Origin: Betaproteobacteria bacterium
Lineage (GTDB): Bacteria; Pseudomonadota; Gammaproteobacteria; Burkholderiales; Casimicrobiaceae
DNA: 64,000 nt
NCBI GenBank assembly: GCA_013298765.1
Contig: JAAFJA010000001.1
Coordinates: forward strand, 496,001 to 560,000
Reading direction: 5' to 3'
Shown here: one piece after another, positions 53,213-63,223 of the stretch
How positions within the stretch are numbered: position 1 is the stretch's first letter
Layout: each line of letters begins with the position of its first letter
Position numbers and translations under genes: made by a program
Notes under the pieces: model-generated
Database searches by the model: none
Seen by the model: only the letters and a program-made list of their open reading frames with translations
Told to the model about the DNA's origin: nothing

Positions 53213-54154
53213 GTGTTAACCACGCTTCAAGTCATTTTGCCCGCTGCAATCATTGTGATTGCAGGTTTCATCGCGGGCAAGAAGGTGATGGATAGCGCAG
53301 GAATCAAGGCGCTTTCGGACCTTGTCTTTTTTCTGTTTCTCCCGTGCTTATTGTTTCGCGCGATGGCGACTTCGCAATTCGATACGTCCGACTTCAAGCT
53401 GTTAGCCGTGTATTTTTCAGTCACGGTGGTGTGGTTTTTTGCGATCGCGCTGTTTGCGAAAAACGTCTGGAAAGAAGCCGTGCCGGGAGCCGTGGTGCTC
53501 GGCATCACGGGCGTGTTTTCCAACACCGTGCAGCTCGGTGTGCCCATCCAGAAACTCGCGTTTGGAGATGCGGGATTAAAGCTCCAGCTATCAATCATCG
53601 CGCTGCACTCGCTGATCCTTATTACCACCGCTACCGTGTGGATTGAAGTGTGGCGTGCCAAGCGTGAAGTGGCCACGGAATCGCTGGGGCATACGATCGT
53701 GCACGTGGTGAAACAGTCGGTGATTCATCCTGTGATCTTGCCGATCCTCGTCGGTCTGACTTGGAACTTCGCAGGACTCCCGCTCCCGCAATGGATCGAT
53801 CAACCGCTTGGATTTCTGTCGCAAGCCGCAGGCCCGATCATGCTCGTGTTGATGGGTGCGCAGCTCTCTAAGATGGCGCTCAAGGAAAATCTTCGCGCCG
53901 CGTTTACGTTCACGATCATCAAGAATTTCATGCACCCGCTGCTCGTTTTCGCGGCGTGCTACGCGGTAGGACTTTCGCCTCTCTACACTGCCGTCGCCGT
54001 TGTTTGCGCATCGCTTCCTACGGGCGTGAATGCCTTCATCTTCGCGCAGCGTTATCGCACGAATGAAGACATGGTTACCGCGGCCACCGCCGCGTCGAGC
54101 ATCGCCGCGCTTTTCAGCGTGACACTCGCATTGGCGTTAGTTCCGAAGCCGTAG
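53213..54154 (+). CDS. AEC-family permease
   Basis: 313 aa, about ten transmembrane helices in two five-helix repeats. ITGVFSNTVQLGVPI and VCASLPTGVNAFIFAQRY are the crossing-helix signatures of the auxin-efflux-carrier family. Bacterial members export or take up carboxylates such as malate or malonate; substrate unknown. The start is GTG 53213. It is 55 bp after the CNNM gene and may be co-transcribed. Confidence 0.92.
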   Translation: MLTTLQVILPAAIIVIAGFIAGKKVMDSAGIKALSDLVFFLFLPCLLFRAMATSQFDTSDFKLLAVYFSVTVVWFFAIALFAKNVWKEAVPGAVVLGITGVFSNTVQLGVPIQKLAFGDAGLKLQLSIIALHSLILITTATVWIEVWRAKREVATESLGHTIVHVVKQSVIHPVILPILVGLTWNFAGLPLPQWIDQPLGFLSQAAGPIMLVLMGAQLSKMALKENLRAAFTFTIIKNFMHPLLVFAACYAVGLSPLYTAVAVVCASLPTGVNAFIFAQRYRTNEDMVTAATAASSIAALFSVTLALALVPKP

Positions 54155-54339
54155 GACACAACGAGAGACGGCGCGGCGCGCCTGCCGTTCTAAACGACAA
54201 GCAAGCGACCACGCAAGGACTTCTGAACTCTGCCGTTCGTTTGAAGGCTGCGATCCCATCGTAACTCCTTTAAAGCGCGCACAACGTGCGCTCTGAGAAA
54301 GGATGCAAGCGGATCGAGTCCGACGATAATTGATCGGTT

Positions 54340-55758
54340 ATGCGCGAAATCGCCAACCTTCCCGACGCTCTGCTCGCTCTCGGCGACTTTGCATTCATCG
54401 ATGTTGAAACCACCGGTACCAAGCCGCTTGAAGATCGACTGACAGAGGTGGCGATCATTCGCTTCTCACGCGCACATCCCCCACGTGTGTGGCAATCACT
54501 CGTGAATCCTGGTGTGCCGATTCCATCGGAGATTCAAGCGCTCACAGGGATTACGAATAGTATGGTGCGCGATGCGCCTACGTTTTTCGATCTTCGTGAC
54601 GAACTTCGGGGCCAACTTGAGGGCGCGTATTTCGTCGCTCACAACGCACGCTTCGACTACGGGTTTATCAAGAACGAATTTCGCCGCGCCGGCGAGCCAT
54701 TTACGAGCGACGTGCTGTGCACAGTTCGGCTTTCACGCAAGCTCTATCCCGACGCATCTGGGCACGGTCTGGATGCAATCGTTGCGCGACACCGCTTGCA
54801 GGTTGAGAATCGACACCGCGCGCTCGGTGACACGCTTGCGACGGCTCAGTTCGTTCATCATGCGTGTGGCGAGCACGACGAGCAAAGCGTGGCTGCCGCC
54901 GCGAGATCGCTTCTAAAGATGCCGTCGCTTCCGGCGCACCTACCACCGGATGCGCTGGAAGCGCTGCCCGATTCTCCCGGCGTCTATTTGTTTTACGGCA
55001 TCAACGATTTGCCTATCTACATTGGCAAAGCTAAGGCACTTCGCGAACGCGTGCGTGCTCACTTTTCGAGCGATCACATGTCGCCGAACGATGTGCGTCT
55101 TTCTCAAGAATTGCGGCGTATCGAATGGATGCCGACGGCGGGTGAATTCGGCGCGCTGCTGCTCGAATCACAACTCGTGAAGGAAAAACTGCCACTTCAC
55201 AATGTGGCGCTGCGAAGGAAGCAGAAGATCGGTTTTCTTGTGCTCGGCGAAGATTCCGACGCGCCGCGTTGGGTGAGCGCGAGTGAGGAAGAACAAGAGC
55301 CCGCCGCACCGAGCGCTCTTCGGTTTGGCCCCTTTACCGACAAAGCGAGCGCACGAAAGTGGTTGATGTATGCAGGAAAAGCGCATGAACTTTGTGATCA
55401 CGCTCTGGGCTTCTCGTCCCCAAGAATTAAGGGCGAGCGCTGCTTTTCGCGCCAAGTCGGGCGCTGTCATGGCGTTTGCGAAGGCGCAGAGGGCAGCGCC
55501 GATCATAGAGCACGGGTGCTGGATGCATTTGGAGCACTTGCATTCCCACCGTGGCCGTTCGAAGGACGCGCCATCTACGAAGAGCGCGATGTGGTGAACG
55601 ATCGCGTTGACTTGATTGAGTTTGATCGCTGGTGCGCGCTCTCAGGCGGCGAGCCCATGCCGTTCGATGGCGACGTGTATCGCCTCCTCGTGCGCACTCT
55701 GGCGCGCCACCCCGAACGATTCAGCGGCAAGGCTGCGTTTAACCCAGACTTCCATTAG
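54340..55758 (+). CDS. DnaQ-type exonuclease fused to a UvrC-like GIY-YIG nuclease
   Basis: 472 aa. Residues about 15-180 are a DEDDh exonuclease: FIDVETTGTKP (Exo I), VAHNARFDYGFI (Exo II), and HRALGDTLATAQ (Exo III, with H and D). Then a GIY-YIG domain: LPDSPGVYLFYGINDLPIYIGKA and LLLESQLVKEKLPLHN, as in Cho/UvrC N-terminal nucleases. The C-terminus carries FSRQVGRCHGVCEG, a UvrC-like Cys region. Likely DNA repair. The start ATG 54340 has GATAAT nine bases upstream. Confidence 0.93.
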   Translation: MREIANLPDALLALGDFAFIDVETTGTKPLEDRLTEVAIIRFSRAHPPRVWQSLVNPGVPIPSEIQALTGITNSMVRDAPTFFDLRDELRGQLEGAYFVAHNARFDYGFIKNEFRRAGEPFTSDVLCTVRLSRKLYPDASGHGLDAIVARHRLQVENRHRALGDTLATAQFVHHACGEHDEQSVAAAARSLLKMPSLPAHLPPDALEALPDSPGVYLFYGINDLPIYIGKAKALRERVRAHFSSDHMSPNDVRLSQELRRIEWMPTAGEFGALLLESQLVKEKLPLHNVALRRKQKIGFLVLGEDSDAPRWVSASEEEQEPAAPSALRFGPFTDKASARKWLMYAGKAHELCDHALGFSSPRIKGERCFSRQVGRCHGVCEGAEGSADHRARVLDAFGALAFPPWPFEGRAIYEERDVVNDRVDLIEFDRWCALSGGEPMPFDGDVYRLLVRTLARHPERFSGKAAFNPDFH

Positions 55759-55902
55759 GGCGCGAAACGATGTCGAGGCGATTTGGGATGCAGTTTTCGC
55801 GGAATTTTTATCGGCGTATCGGGGATACGGCGACAAAAATGGCGCGGAAAATGCGCCCAAAGTGACCGACAGCGCTCGCGATTCCTAATGGAAAATCTGG
55901 GT

Positions 55903-57504
55903 TTAAGTCACCGGCGCAGGATTAAAGAGCGTGAGCGAGTTGGTCAGGTTCCACTGTTCCGCCCACGTCTTTTTGCGACCACTCGCGACGTCAAGCAAGT
56001 GGTGAAACATGTCCCAACCGAGTGACTCAATCGTCGCGTCGCCGTCGGCGATTCGCCCGGCGTTGATGTCGATCAGATCGTGCCAACGTTCGGCGAGCTC
56101 AGTGCGCGTGGCCACTTTCACCACCGGACAAGCCGCAAGCCCGTAAGGCGTTCCGCGGCCTGTCGTAAAGATGTGAAGATTCATTCCTGCTGCCAGCTGA
56201 AGCGTGCCGCAAATGAAATCGCTCGCCGGTGTTGCCGCATACAAGAGACCTTTGCTCGCCGCCTTTTCGCCGGGCGGCACCACGCCGCTGATAGCCATCG
56301 AACCCGATTTCACGATGGAGCCCATCGCTTTTTCGACGATGTTTGAGAGCCCGCCTTTCTTGTTGCCGGGCGTCGTGTTGGCGCTGCGATCCACGCTGCC
56401 ACGAGCAAGATAGGCGTCATACCAAGCCATCTCGCGAATCATCGCCTGCGCGACTTCGGGCGTTGCGGCGCGCGCGGTGAGTTGTGCGATGCCATCGCGC
56501 ACTTCGGTGACCTCAGAGAACATCACGGTTGCGCCCGCGCGCACTAGCAAATCGGTGCAGAAACCGACCGCCGGATTCGCGGTCACGCCGGAGAACGCAT
56601 CACTCCCACCGCATTGCACGCCAACCACGAGCTCGCTCGCCGGAATGGTTTCCCGCTTGCGCGCGTTCAAGCGCGCAAGGTGGAGTTCCGCCTGACGCAC
56701 GATCGAATCAATCATGCTCATGAAGCCCACGTGTGCACCGTCTTGCAAGCAAACCACATCCAGCGCTTCCGCCGCGTTTGCCGAACGTTCATCCCGAATC
56801 GGAATCGAGCCGGGTGGCAACAAGCGATCGGGCTGTAGCTTCTCGCAGCCCAGGCTCACCACCATCACCTCACCGCCGAAATTCGGATTCAAGCTGATGT
56901 TCTTGAGCGTTCGAATCGGGATCACAGCGTCTGGCGCATCAATCGCGACGCCGCAGCCGTAGCTGTGTTCCAAAGCCACGACGTCATCCACGTTCGGATA
57001 TTTGGGCAACAACGTATCGCGAATGCGTTTCACCGCAAATTCAGTGACGCCCGACACACACTGCACAGTTTGCGTAATCGCCAAAATATTTCGCGTGCCG
57101 ACGCTGCCATCGGGGTTGCGATAGCCCTCAAAAGTGAAGCCGGTGAGCGGCTCAACATTCGGCGCGGCTTGGGTGCAAATCGGCAAATCGTCGAGCGAGC
57201 GCGCTTCGGGCATACGAAGGAGCTGCTCGGTCACCCAGCGGCCGCGCGCGATCATTTCTTTTGCGAAACCAATAGTGACGTTGTAGCGCCTGATCGGCGC
57301 GTCTTTCGCGATATCAGTGAGTGCGACTTTGTGCCCCTGTGGCACGCCTTCAAGAAAGGTCAAGCCGCTCTCGAGCGTCGTTCCAGCGGGCAGGCCGCCT
57401 GCGTTTGCCACAATCGCCACGTTGTCCGCGGCGTTCATTGCGATGACAAACGGCTTCATCGGCGACGACCGACCCGCTTGATTAGATTCAACTCTTTTTT
57501 CCAT
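55903..57504 (-). CDS. garD: Galactarate dehydratase
   Basis: 533 aa. It dehydrates galactarate to 5-keto-4-deoxy-glucarate. The N-terminal SAF domain ([16 protein letters not shown]...[12 protein letters not shown]) precedes the altronate/galactarate dehydratase core with [86 protein letters not shown] and a terminal LFNPAPVT, matching GarD closely. ATG 57504 is chosen because TATGAT lies exactly 6 nt upstream; ATG 57459 would also leave the SAF domain whole. Divergent from a Bug protein that may deliver the substrate. Confidence 0.95.
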   Translation of the reverse strand: MEKRVESNQAGRSSPMKPFVIAMNAADNVAIVANAGGLPAGTTLESGLTFLEGVPQGHKVALTDIAKDAPIRRYNVTIGFAKEMIARGRWVTEQLLRMPEARSLDDLPICTQAAPNVEPLTGFTFEGYRNPDGSVGTRNILAITQTVQCVSGVTEFAVKRIRDTLLPKYPNVDDVVALEHSYGCGVAIDAPDAVIPIRTLKNISLNPNFGGEVMVVSLGCEKLQPDRLLPPGSIPIRDERSANAAEALDVVCLQDGAHVGFMSMIDSIVRQAELHLARLNARKRETIPASELVVGVQCGGSDAFSGVTANPAVGFCTDLLVRAGATVMFSEVTEVRDGIAQLTARAATPEVAQAMIREMAWYDAYLARGSVDRSANTTPGNKKGGLSNIVEKAMGSIVKSGSMAISGVVPPGEKAASKGLLYAATPASDFICGTLQLAAGMNLHIFTTGRGTPYGLAACPVVKVATRTELAERWHDLIDINAGRIADGDATIESLGWDMFHHLLDVASGRKKTWAEQWNLTNSLTLFNPAPVT

Positions 57505-57510
57505 CACACG

Positions 57511-57516
57511 ATCATA
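57511..57516 (-). promoter_or_regulatory. -10-like TATGAT 6 nt before garD ATG
   Basis: TATGAT, six bases (CGTGTG), then ATG at 57504 on the minus strand; leaderless pattern. No clear -35. Confidence 0.5.
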
Positions 57517-57680
57517 GCGATTCCGCGCCCCCGTTCCACTTTCGACGTTTCGCGAGAGACCAGACTTCCTGCAACTGGCGAGAATGCTTGCACATAGTTC
57601 ACCCAATCAGTCGCGCAGAGCAGGCGCTCGCGATTGGCAACCACAATTGTGTGCGCATAGCGCACCCAAGGAGGACTTCA

Positions 57681-58637
57681 ATGAAACGTCAAATCGCTGC
57701 TTTTGCGTTCGGTGCGATTGCCAGCTTCGCTGCCTCGGCGTGGCCCGACAAGCCGATCACACTTTTGGTGCCCTTTCCGCCCGGTGGCTCCACCGATCAG
57801 ATCGCGCGCACGCTCGCGGGCGGCATGGGCGCGCGGCTCGGTGGCGCAACCATCGTGGTTGACAACAAGGCCGGGGCCACCGGCACGATTGGCGCGCAGC
57901 AAGTTGCGAGATCTCCAGCCGACGGCTACACGATTTTTGTCTCTTCGCTCGGCCCATTCGTGATCGCACCGCACCTGATTAAGGTGAATTACGACGCGCT
58001 CAAAGACTTTGATCCGATCACGGTGGTCGTGCAAGCGCCAAACGTCTTGGTCGTTCCGGCGGCGCTGCCGCAGAAATCCCTCGCCGAGGTCATTGCGTTT
58101 CAAAAGGCGAACCCCGACAAGATGACCTTCGGCTCCTCGGGCAACGGCAGCAGCGATCACTTAACGGCGGAGCTTTTTTGGCAACAAACCGGCACCACGG
58201 GCGTTCACGTGCCGTACAAAGGCGGCGGCCCAGTGATGACCGATTTGCTCGGCGGCCAGGTCAACGCGTCGTGGATGAATATCAACACCGCGATGCCGCA
58301 AATCAAGGCAGGAAAACTGCGCGCACTCGCGATTACAAGCGCGAAGCGCTCGCCGCTCTTGCCCGATGTGCCCACGCTTGAAGAGAGTGGCGTGAAAGAC
58401 GCGAACGTGTATTCATGGCAGGCAGTGGCCGCGCCGAAGGGGTTACCTGCAGACGTGAAGAAGCGCATCCATGACGCCATCGTTGCCACCATTCGCGATC
58501 CGCAAACGGCGAGCAAGCTCACCGACCTTGGGTTCGAGATCGTGCTCAATTCGCCCGAACAGTTTGCCGCGTTCCAGGCGAGCGAATTTGCGCGGTGGCA
58601 GAAATTGATCGTATCACGCAATATCAAGGCCGACTAA
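57681..58637 (+). CDS. Bug-family substrate-binding protein, probable aldarate binder
   Basis: 318 aa. Signal peptide MKRQIAAFAFGAIASFAASA; the family opening WPDKPITLLVPFPPGGSTDQ and GTIGAQQVARSPADGYT, then FGSSGNGSSDHLTAELF and VHVPYKGGGPVMTDLLGG. Perfect AAGGAGG seven bases before ATG 57681. The divergent garD suggests galactarate or glucarate as ligand (inference). No TctAB membrane genes adjoin. Confidence 0.94.
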   Translation: MKRQIAAFAFGAIASFAASAWPDKPITLLVPFPPGGSTDQIARTLAGGMGARLGGATIVVDNKAGATGTIGAQQVARSPADGYTIFVSSLGPFVIAPHLIKVNYDALKDFDPITVVVQAPNVLVVPAALPQKSLAEVIAFQKANPDKMTFGSSGNGSSDHLTAELFWQQTGTTGVHVPYKGGGPVMTDLLGGQVNASWMNINTAMPQIKAGKLRALAITSAKRSPLLPDVPTLEESGVKDANVYSWQAVAAPKGLPADVKKRIHDAIVATIRDPQTASKLTDLGFEIVLNSPEQFAAFQASEFARWQKLIVSRNIKAD

Positions 58638-58772
58638 GGCGCTCTAACACGCGCTTGCATGAGCAGAGCGCGGCTCGCCGCCGCGCTCGCCAAGGTAGTC
58701 CGTCGCCAGAGTATGATTGTCGGCTTCACCGATTTTCTTCTCGCAATTGCGATCCTGTTTTTGTAGTTTTCT

Positions 58773-59150
58773 ATGGCGTATCGCGGACTCAACGTACTAG
58801 GCACACCGATCAAAGACTGTAGCCTTGATCCTCTCACTGGATTCACCCGCAGCGGTTGTTGCGAAACCGGGCCGCAAGATGCGGGCTCACACACGGTGTG
58901 CGCAATCATGACGGCCGAGTTTTTGGCCTTTTCGAAGTCTCGCGGCAACGATCTTTCAACGCCAGTGCCGATGTACGCATTTCCCGGCCTCGAACCGGGT
59001 GATCGTTGGTGCCTTTGCGCCGCGCGCTGGCTAGAAGCGTACGGCGCAGGCTGCGCGCCGCAGGTGGTGCTTGAAGCAACTCACGAAAAGTCGCTCGATA
59101 TCGTGCCGCTCGCGGCTCTCAAAGAGCACGCGGTGGCGTATTCTGGATAG
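58773..59150 (+). CDS. DUF2237-family protein
   Basis: 125 aa, cytoplasmic. NVLGTPIKDCSLDPLTGFTR, CCETGPQDAGSHTVCAIMTA, DRWCLCAARWLEA and CAPQVVLEATHEKSL are the family's hallmarks, with several conserved Cys. Family function is not established. Complete and of standard length. It stands alone; the region 58638-58772 upstream holds no gene. Confidence 0.92.
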   Translation: MAYRGLNVLGTPIKDCSLDPLTGFTRSGCCETGPQDAGSHTVCAIMTAEFLAFSKSRGNDLSTPVPMYAFPGLEPGDRWCLCAARWLEAYGAGCAPQVVLEATHEKSLDIVPLAALKEHAVAYSG

Positions 59151-59753
59151 CGTACACGGGGGCTTCGGCGGCCAGCGTGTTCACGCGCGTTGAGAGCGAC
59201 GACGGCGAAGGTCAGCGCGCTTAAGGGGCATTCATCGTACGCGCGCTCGGCAGTGTTCGATTCATTGTCGCCTCCCGAAACACCGACGGCATCAAAAAGC
59301 ATTGCACTTCCCACCTCAACGTCCTGAGCCGTTCGTACCTGATGCACTCGTCGACGAACGAGCCTGCTGAACACTGACTCGCAACGCAATGATCGCCTCA
59401 GCAGGTCGACGGCCTGTTCGCGCCGGTTAAGCTGATTTTGCGCAGCGGAATGAAAACTTTCGTCCTCACGAATATTGAATCGACGGGCGCGCGATGAGAA
59501 TATGGCGGCTCAACTCGATAACGAACGAAGCAGAAACACCAGATGCGACCAACGAGTCTTATCGATTCCGTTTAACCCGTTGCTGCTAGAGCAAACTCGT
59601 AGCTCTCTCGATGCGAGGCAAAGTTGCACCACCGTCCTCAATTGCTGGGTGCGCCAGATTGCAAAGGTGCGTCACATGCAATCGCTGCCAACAGAGCGAC
59701 ACGACCTACCCGCACGTAATGCCGATCAACTCCACCAACAAGGACCTCCAGCC
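59151..59753. other. 603-bp region without a supportable gene
   Basis: Open frames exist on both strands but their composition is not protein-like. The frame of the DUF3703 gene is open back to 59475 but shows no family resemblance there. No repeat, tRNA or clear terminator seen. Confidence 0.5.
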
Positions 59754-60116
59754 TTGAGCTTCACCACCAAAATCCGACCCTACGTTGATCACGAAGTTTC
59801 GCTTGCGCGCGAACGGCGACTCGCAGGGGATTTCGCATCGGAATTCATGCACCTCGAACGAGCGCACGTACTTGGGCAAACCTCGACCGTCGAACATCTT
59901 CGGACGCATTGCCTGATGCTTTCCTGGGGAATGCGCAATCGAAAGCCAAAAGAGATCATTGGGCAGATCACGCGCATTCTCGGCGCCGCTGTCGCCACGC
60001 CGATGGGTTGGGTTCCAATCGGCAACACGGGTGGCTCCAACATCAGCCCATTCAAACCGATGCCGATTCCCCAGGACTTGCAGGCAATCCTTGATTCCGT
60101 AGCCAGCGAGAAATGA
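59754..60116 (+). CDS. DUF3703-family protein
   Basis: 120 aa. YVDHEVSLARERRLAGDFAS, EFMHLERAHVLGQTSTVEHL, and VPIGNTGGSNISPFKPMPIP match DUF3703. TTG 59754 is chosen as the start because family similarity begins there and AAGGA lies about ten bases upstream; the frame is open much farther back. Function unknown. Confidence 0.75.
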   Translation: MSFTTKIRPYVDHEVSLARERRLAGDFASEFMHLERAHVLGQTSTVEHLRTHCLMLSWGMRNRKPKEIIGQITRILGAAVATPMGWVPIGNTGGSNISPFKPMPIPQDLQAILDSVASEK

Positions 60117-60214
60117 TTCACCGGCCGAACTGAGCGCTCCAGAGAACCAAGTCAAACCAGCCCTTTAGTTTCTTCGAGGAAAAGATAAGGGGTAGCCGGT
60201 TTGCGCCAACTCAA

Positions 60215-62128
60215 CTACCGCACTCGACGAGCCCTTGCGCCACCCAGTCCGGCGAGCGCGGTCAGCAGCGCCAACAATGCCAGCGAATTCATCGTTGGCA
60301 CGGCAGTCGCCGGAGTCGAAACCACAATCGCTGAGAACTGCGCGGTGACGTTTCGCCCCGCCGTCACATTGTTCAACACGCAGGTTGCGCCCACGCATGC
60401 ACCGGAGAAGCCGTTGAACACGTAGCCAGGATTTGCAATGGCCGTGCACGTGGTTGATTGACCGTTGGGCACGGGGTTCGGTGTGCAGCTTACGTTGCCG
60501 ACAGTGGGTGTGGGAAGCACTTGCACTGTGATGGGCCACGGCCCTACGCTTGCCACGCTGGTTTCGATCGCGCCGATATCGGCTTGACCGCCGATTACGC
60601 GCGGGAAGCCGCTGCCGCGCTGGTCAAACGAAAGAGAGAGCGGATTCGCACCTGCGTTAATTGCGGGACTTCCTGCGCCAGGCAGCATGCCGCGCGGGCA
60701 GCCAATCGAACTTCCGCTAAAGCCTGCGGGCGCAACGCAGCCGAGATCGGAGAGCGGGCCAAGCAACGGGTTCGCAGTCAGTGTTCCCGCTGGCACGGTG
60801 ATGTTGAGCGCGCTTTGAATCAGGTTGTTGCTACCGAGCATCGTTGCGGTGCCGCTATTGCGATAGATGTCGAGCGTGCCTGATCCGTTCGCCGGGTTCT
60901 GCGAAACCGAATTCGCAACGATCGTGCTCGTCATTGAAAGCGTGCCGCCGTTATGCAGAATCGCGCCGCCCAATCCGGCAGAGCGATTGTTTGAGAAGGT
61001 GCTGTTGTTGATCGTGACCGCGTTGGTCATCAAAATCGCGCCGCCGTTGCCGGAATTGCTGCTGGAAATGCCTGCCGAGTTATTGTGGAAAGTGCTGTTC
61101 CTGATTTGATGCTCGGTCGCGGTAAAACCCAAGCGCAGTGCACCGCCGCCACGTAGCGCGAAGTTGCCGCTGAGCGAGCTTTGGTCAATCGAGACGGTAT
61201 TGATCGCGTAGATCCCGCCGCCTTCGCCGAGTGAATCATTACCGCGAATTTCCGAATTCAAAATCTCGGTCAAGCCATCGGACGCGCAAATCGCCCCGCC
61301 ATTTCCGCCGCTGCCGCTGCCCATGCCACTTGAGTCCTGCGCGCGATTGCCACCGACGTAGCTCGAAATAATTCGCAAGCGTGAAGTCACGTCGCCGCCC
61401 ACGTAAACACCCCCGCCGCATCCGCCCGCGACAACTTGGTTGTCTGCCAAATCAGAGTTAGCCAGTTCAACCAGCCCAGTCGACCAAATGCCGCCGCCCG
61501 ACGCGCCCGTACCGCGCACTTGGTTATTACGAATCGAGCTGTTTGATGCGGTGACACTCGCGGCTGCGATGCCGCCGCCGTTGCAACCGGTCGCGCAATT
61601 GGTAATGTTGTTTTCAACGGTTGCGTTCAGCAAGTTCACCGTGCCCAGCGAAAACACCCCGGCCCCGGCCGACGCCGAGGTCGTGAAACCGCCACGAATG
61701 GTTAAGCCCGAAAGCGTGAGCGTGCCGTTCCCGGTGTGGCTGATAACGCGAAACGCATTGGAAGAACCGGTGTTTCGCTCAACGATCACGTTGCCTTGAA
61801 TCACCAAGTTATTCGTGCTGACGATGAGGCTATTGCCAGCGGCGTCGTTCAGCGTGATCGCCGTGACGGCGGGTGCAAACGTGATCAGATCGCCGCTGCC
61901 AAATGCGCCCCCTGTATTGGTGCACGCCCCTTGAAGCGACGCCGCATTCATACTCGCGACCGCAGCACGCAAACTGCAGTTTCCCGCGTGGATGGTGTCA
62001 TCTGAACCGTTGACGACAATGGTTGCGGCGTGGGCGGATATCGTCGCAGTTGCAATCGCTACAAGCGCCGCGAGCGAAAGCGCGGCGCGTGAGAGCGTAC
62101 GAAGGTAGCGTGTACCGGGTGCGTGCAT
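60215..62128 (-). CDS. CSLREA / right-handed beta-helix surface protein with IPTL-CTERM-like tail
   Basis: 637 aa. Signal peptide ends at ATISAHA. NCSLRAAVASMNAAS is the CSLREA motif; about 330 residues of parallel beta-helix follow with many N-x-S-T repeats (NNQVRGTGASGGGIW, NSEIRGNDSLGEGGGIYAI). A cysteine-containing domain (NVSCTPNPVPNGQSTTCTA) precedes the tail VPTMNSLALLALLTALAGLG-ARARR, a variant of the IPTL-CTERM sorting signal processed by an exosortase-type system. A cell-surface protein of unknown ligand. ATG 62128 starts at the signal peptide. Confidence 0.85.
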   Translation of the reverse strand: MHAPGTRYLRTLSRAALSLAALVAIATATISAHAATIVVNGSDDTIHAGNCSLRAAVASMNAASLQGACTNTGGAFGSGDLITFAPAVTAITLNDAAGNSLIVSTNNLVIQGNVIVERNTGSSNAFRVISHTGNGTLTLSGLTIRGGFTTSASAGAGVFSLGTVNLLNATVENNITNCATGCNGGGIAAASVTASNSSIRNNQVRGTGASGGGIWSTGLVELANSDLADNQVVAGGCGGGVYVGGDVTSRLRIISSYVGGNRAQDSSGMGSGSGGNGGAICASDGLTEILNSEIRGNDSLGEGGGIYAINTVSIDQSSLSGNFALRGGGALRLGFTATEHQIRNSTFHNNSAGISSSNSGNGGAILMTNAVTINNSTFSNNRSAGLGGAILHNGGTLSMTSTIVANSVSQNPANGSGTLDIYRNSGTATMLGSNNLIQSALNITVPAGTLTANPLLGPLSDLGCVAPAGFSGSSIGCPRGMLPGAGSPAINAGANPLSLSFDQRGSGFPRVIGGQADIGAIETSVASVGPWPITVQVLPTPTVGNVSCTPNPVPNGQSTTCTAIANPGYVFNGFSGACVGATCVLNNVTAGRNVTAQFSAIVVSTPATAVPTMNSLALLALLTALAGLGGARARRVR

Positions 62129-62247
62129 GGTAATGGGCTCATCAAAGTCTCGGATACTCACCAGACGCAATGCGCCGCTAAAAACTCTCACTGATCAGAA
62201 AAGCAGTTTGTACGCGAGGGCTTGACATCGCTTGCGTCTCGAGAGAT

Positions 62248-62408
62248 TTGTAGGCGACGACTTGGCGTCGCTATCGCTGTCGGAAGTGGAATGCCACAAG
62301 AGCGCGGTCAAGCCCGCGCCTACAGGGAGAGGGTTGTAGGCGACGACGTGGCGTCGCTTGGTTGGCGGAAGCGGGATGCCGCCTGAGCGCGGTCGAGCCC
62401 GCGCCTAC
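62248..62408. repeat. Two tandem 75-76-bp REP-like units
   Basis: Units at 62248-62323 and 62334-62408 share TTGTAGGCGACGAC(T/G)TGGCGTCGCT, CGGAAG(T/C)GG(A/G)ATGCC and GAGCGCGGTC(A/G)AGCCCGCGCCTAC. Each begins TGTAGGCG and ends CGCCTAC, so a unit is itself an inverted repeat. With a partial third at about 62210-62245 they fill 62129-62460. Upstream of the surface protein gene. Confidence 0.8.
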
Positions 62409-62460
62409 CTCGAACGCGCTATCAACCCTAACTCCGCCCCGGTTCTCGCGAGATGTCTGC

Positions 62461-62991
62461 TCACTTCCGCTTGCGCGGCTGAGCCATGTCGCTCGCCGCT
62501 GGCGCGCTTACGTTGTCGTAGAAGATGCGCTGATCGATGCCGTCTGAGGATTGTCGGTACACCCGCCCATCGGTCGCGCTAATCCAGGTCTTCCATTGCG
62601 ACGGTTTTGGCTCAAACGGCGTCGTGGCGTAACTGGTCCACACTTTCATCGGCTTACCATCGAGCGCGTCAACGCCCGTCATGCTGCAGCGCGATGTCGT
62701 TTTCTTCGCCATCGCAATGGCTTCCTTCAGATCTGGCATCGGCGTCGCACGCCATTTGCTGCCTGCGGCATCGGGCGAGCGCGTGTAAATCGTGTTGTTG
62801 ATGTAGACCGCTTCGCTTTTCATCTCGTTGCCATCGAGTTTGATCGTTTGCTGTACGCGGTAAGGGCGATCGGGCTTGGGCGTAGTCGCATCGATATAGG
62901 CGGCGCAGCTCGCGTCTTGCGCGAGGACGGGCGCGGGCGTAAGCGTTGCGCCGAGGGCACAGGCAATAGTGAAGCGGATTGCGGTATTCAC
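62461..62991 (-). CDS. Secreted hypothetical protein
   Basis: 176 aa. Signal peptide ends at APVLAQD. The mature part has the beta-strand pattern PYRVQQTIKLDGNEMKSEAV, YINNTIYTRSPDA and DGRVYRQSSDGIDQRIFYD, with two Cys likely to pair. I know no named family. A GTG start at 62991 is chosen because AAAGGA sits 6-7 nt upstream; the frame is open further. Confidence 0.7.
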   Translation of the reverse strand: MNTAIRFTIACALGATLTPAPVLAQDASCAAYIDATTPKPDRPYRVQQTIKLDGNEMKSEAVYINNTIYTRSPDAAGSKWRATPMPDLKEAIAMAKKTTSRCSMTGVDALDGKPMKVWTSYATTPFEPKPSQWKTWISATDGRVYRQSSDGIDQRIFYDNVSAPAASDMAQPRKRK

Positions 62992-63223
62992 GGGGATTCC
63001 TTTCTCGTCAAACAGTTCGGATAGCATGGGGGAAACACTGCGCAAGTGTCACGCGATCATCGCATCCGCGCTTTGACATTGATTGCTGCATCGAAAATGC
63101 TCAACATAGCCCCGCTATGCCTCGCATTTGTCGATTTCGCACTCAACGCCAAACCGCGGCGCGCTACTTCGCGGAACTTGCTCACTGTTTCCCCAGACGA
63201 AATAGCGAGAAAAAACCTCTCAA

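Noticed and set aside
59081-59389. Minus-strand gene overlapping the DUF2237 stop
   Set aside because: No domain, no ribosome site, and it overlaps a well-supported gene.
62248-62408. CRISPR repeats
   Set aside because: Only two long units, each an internal inverted repeat, with a 10-bp separation.
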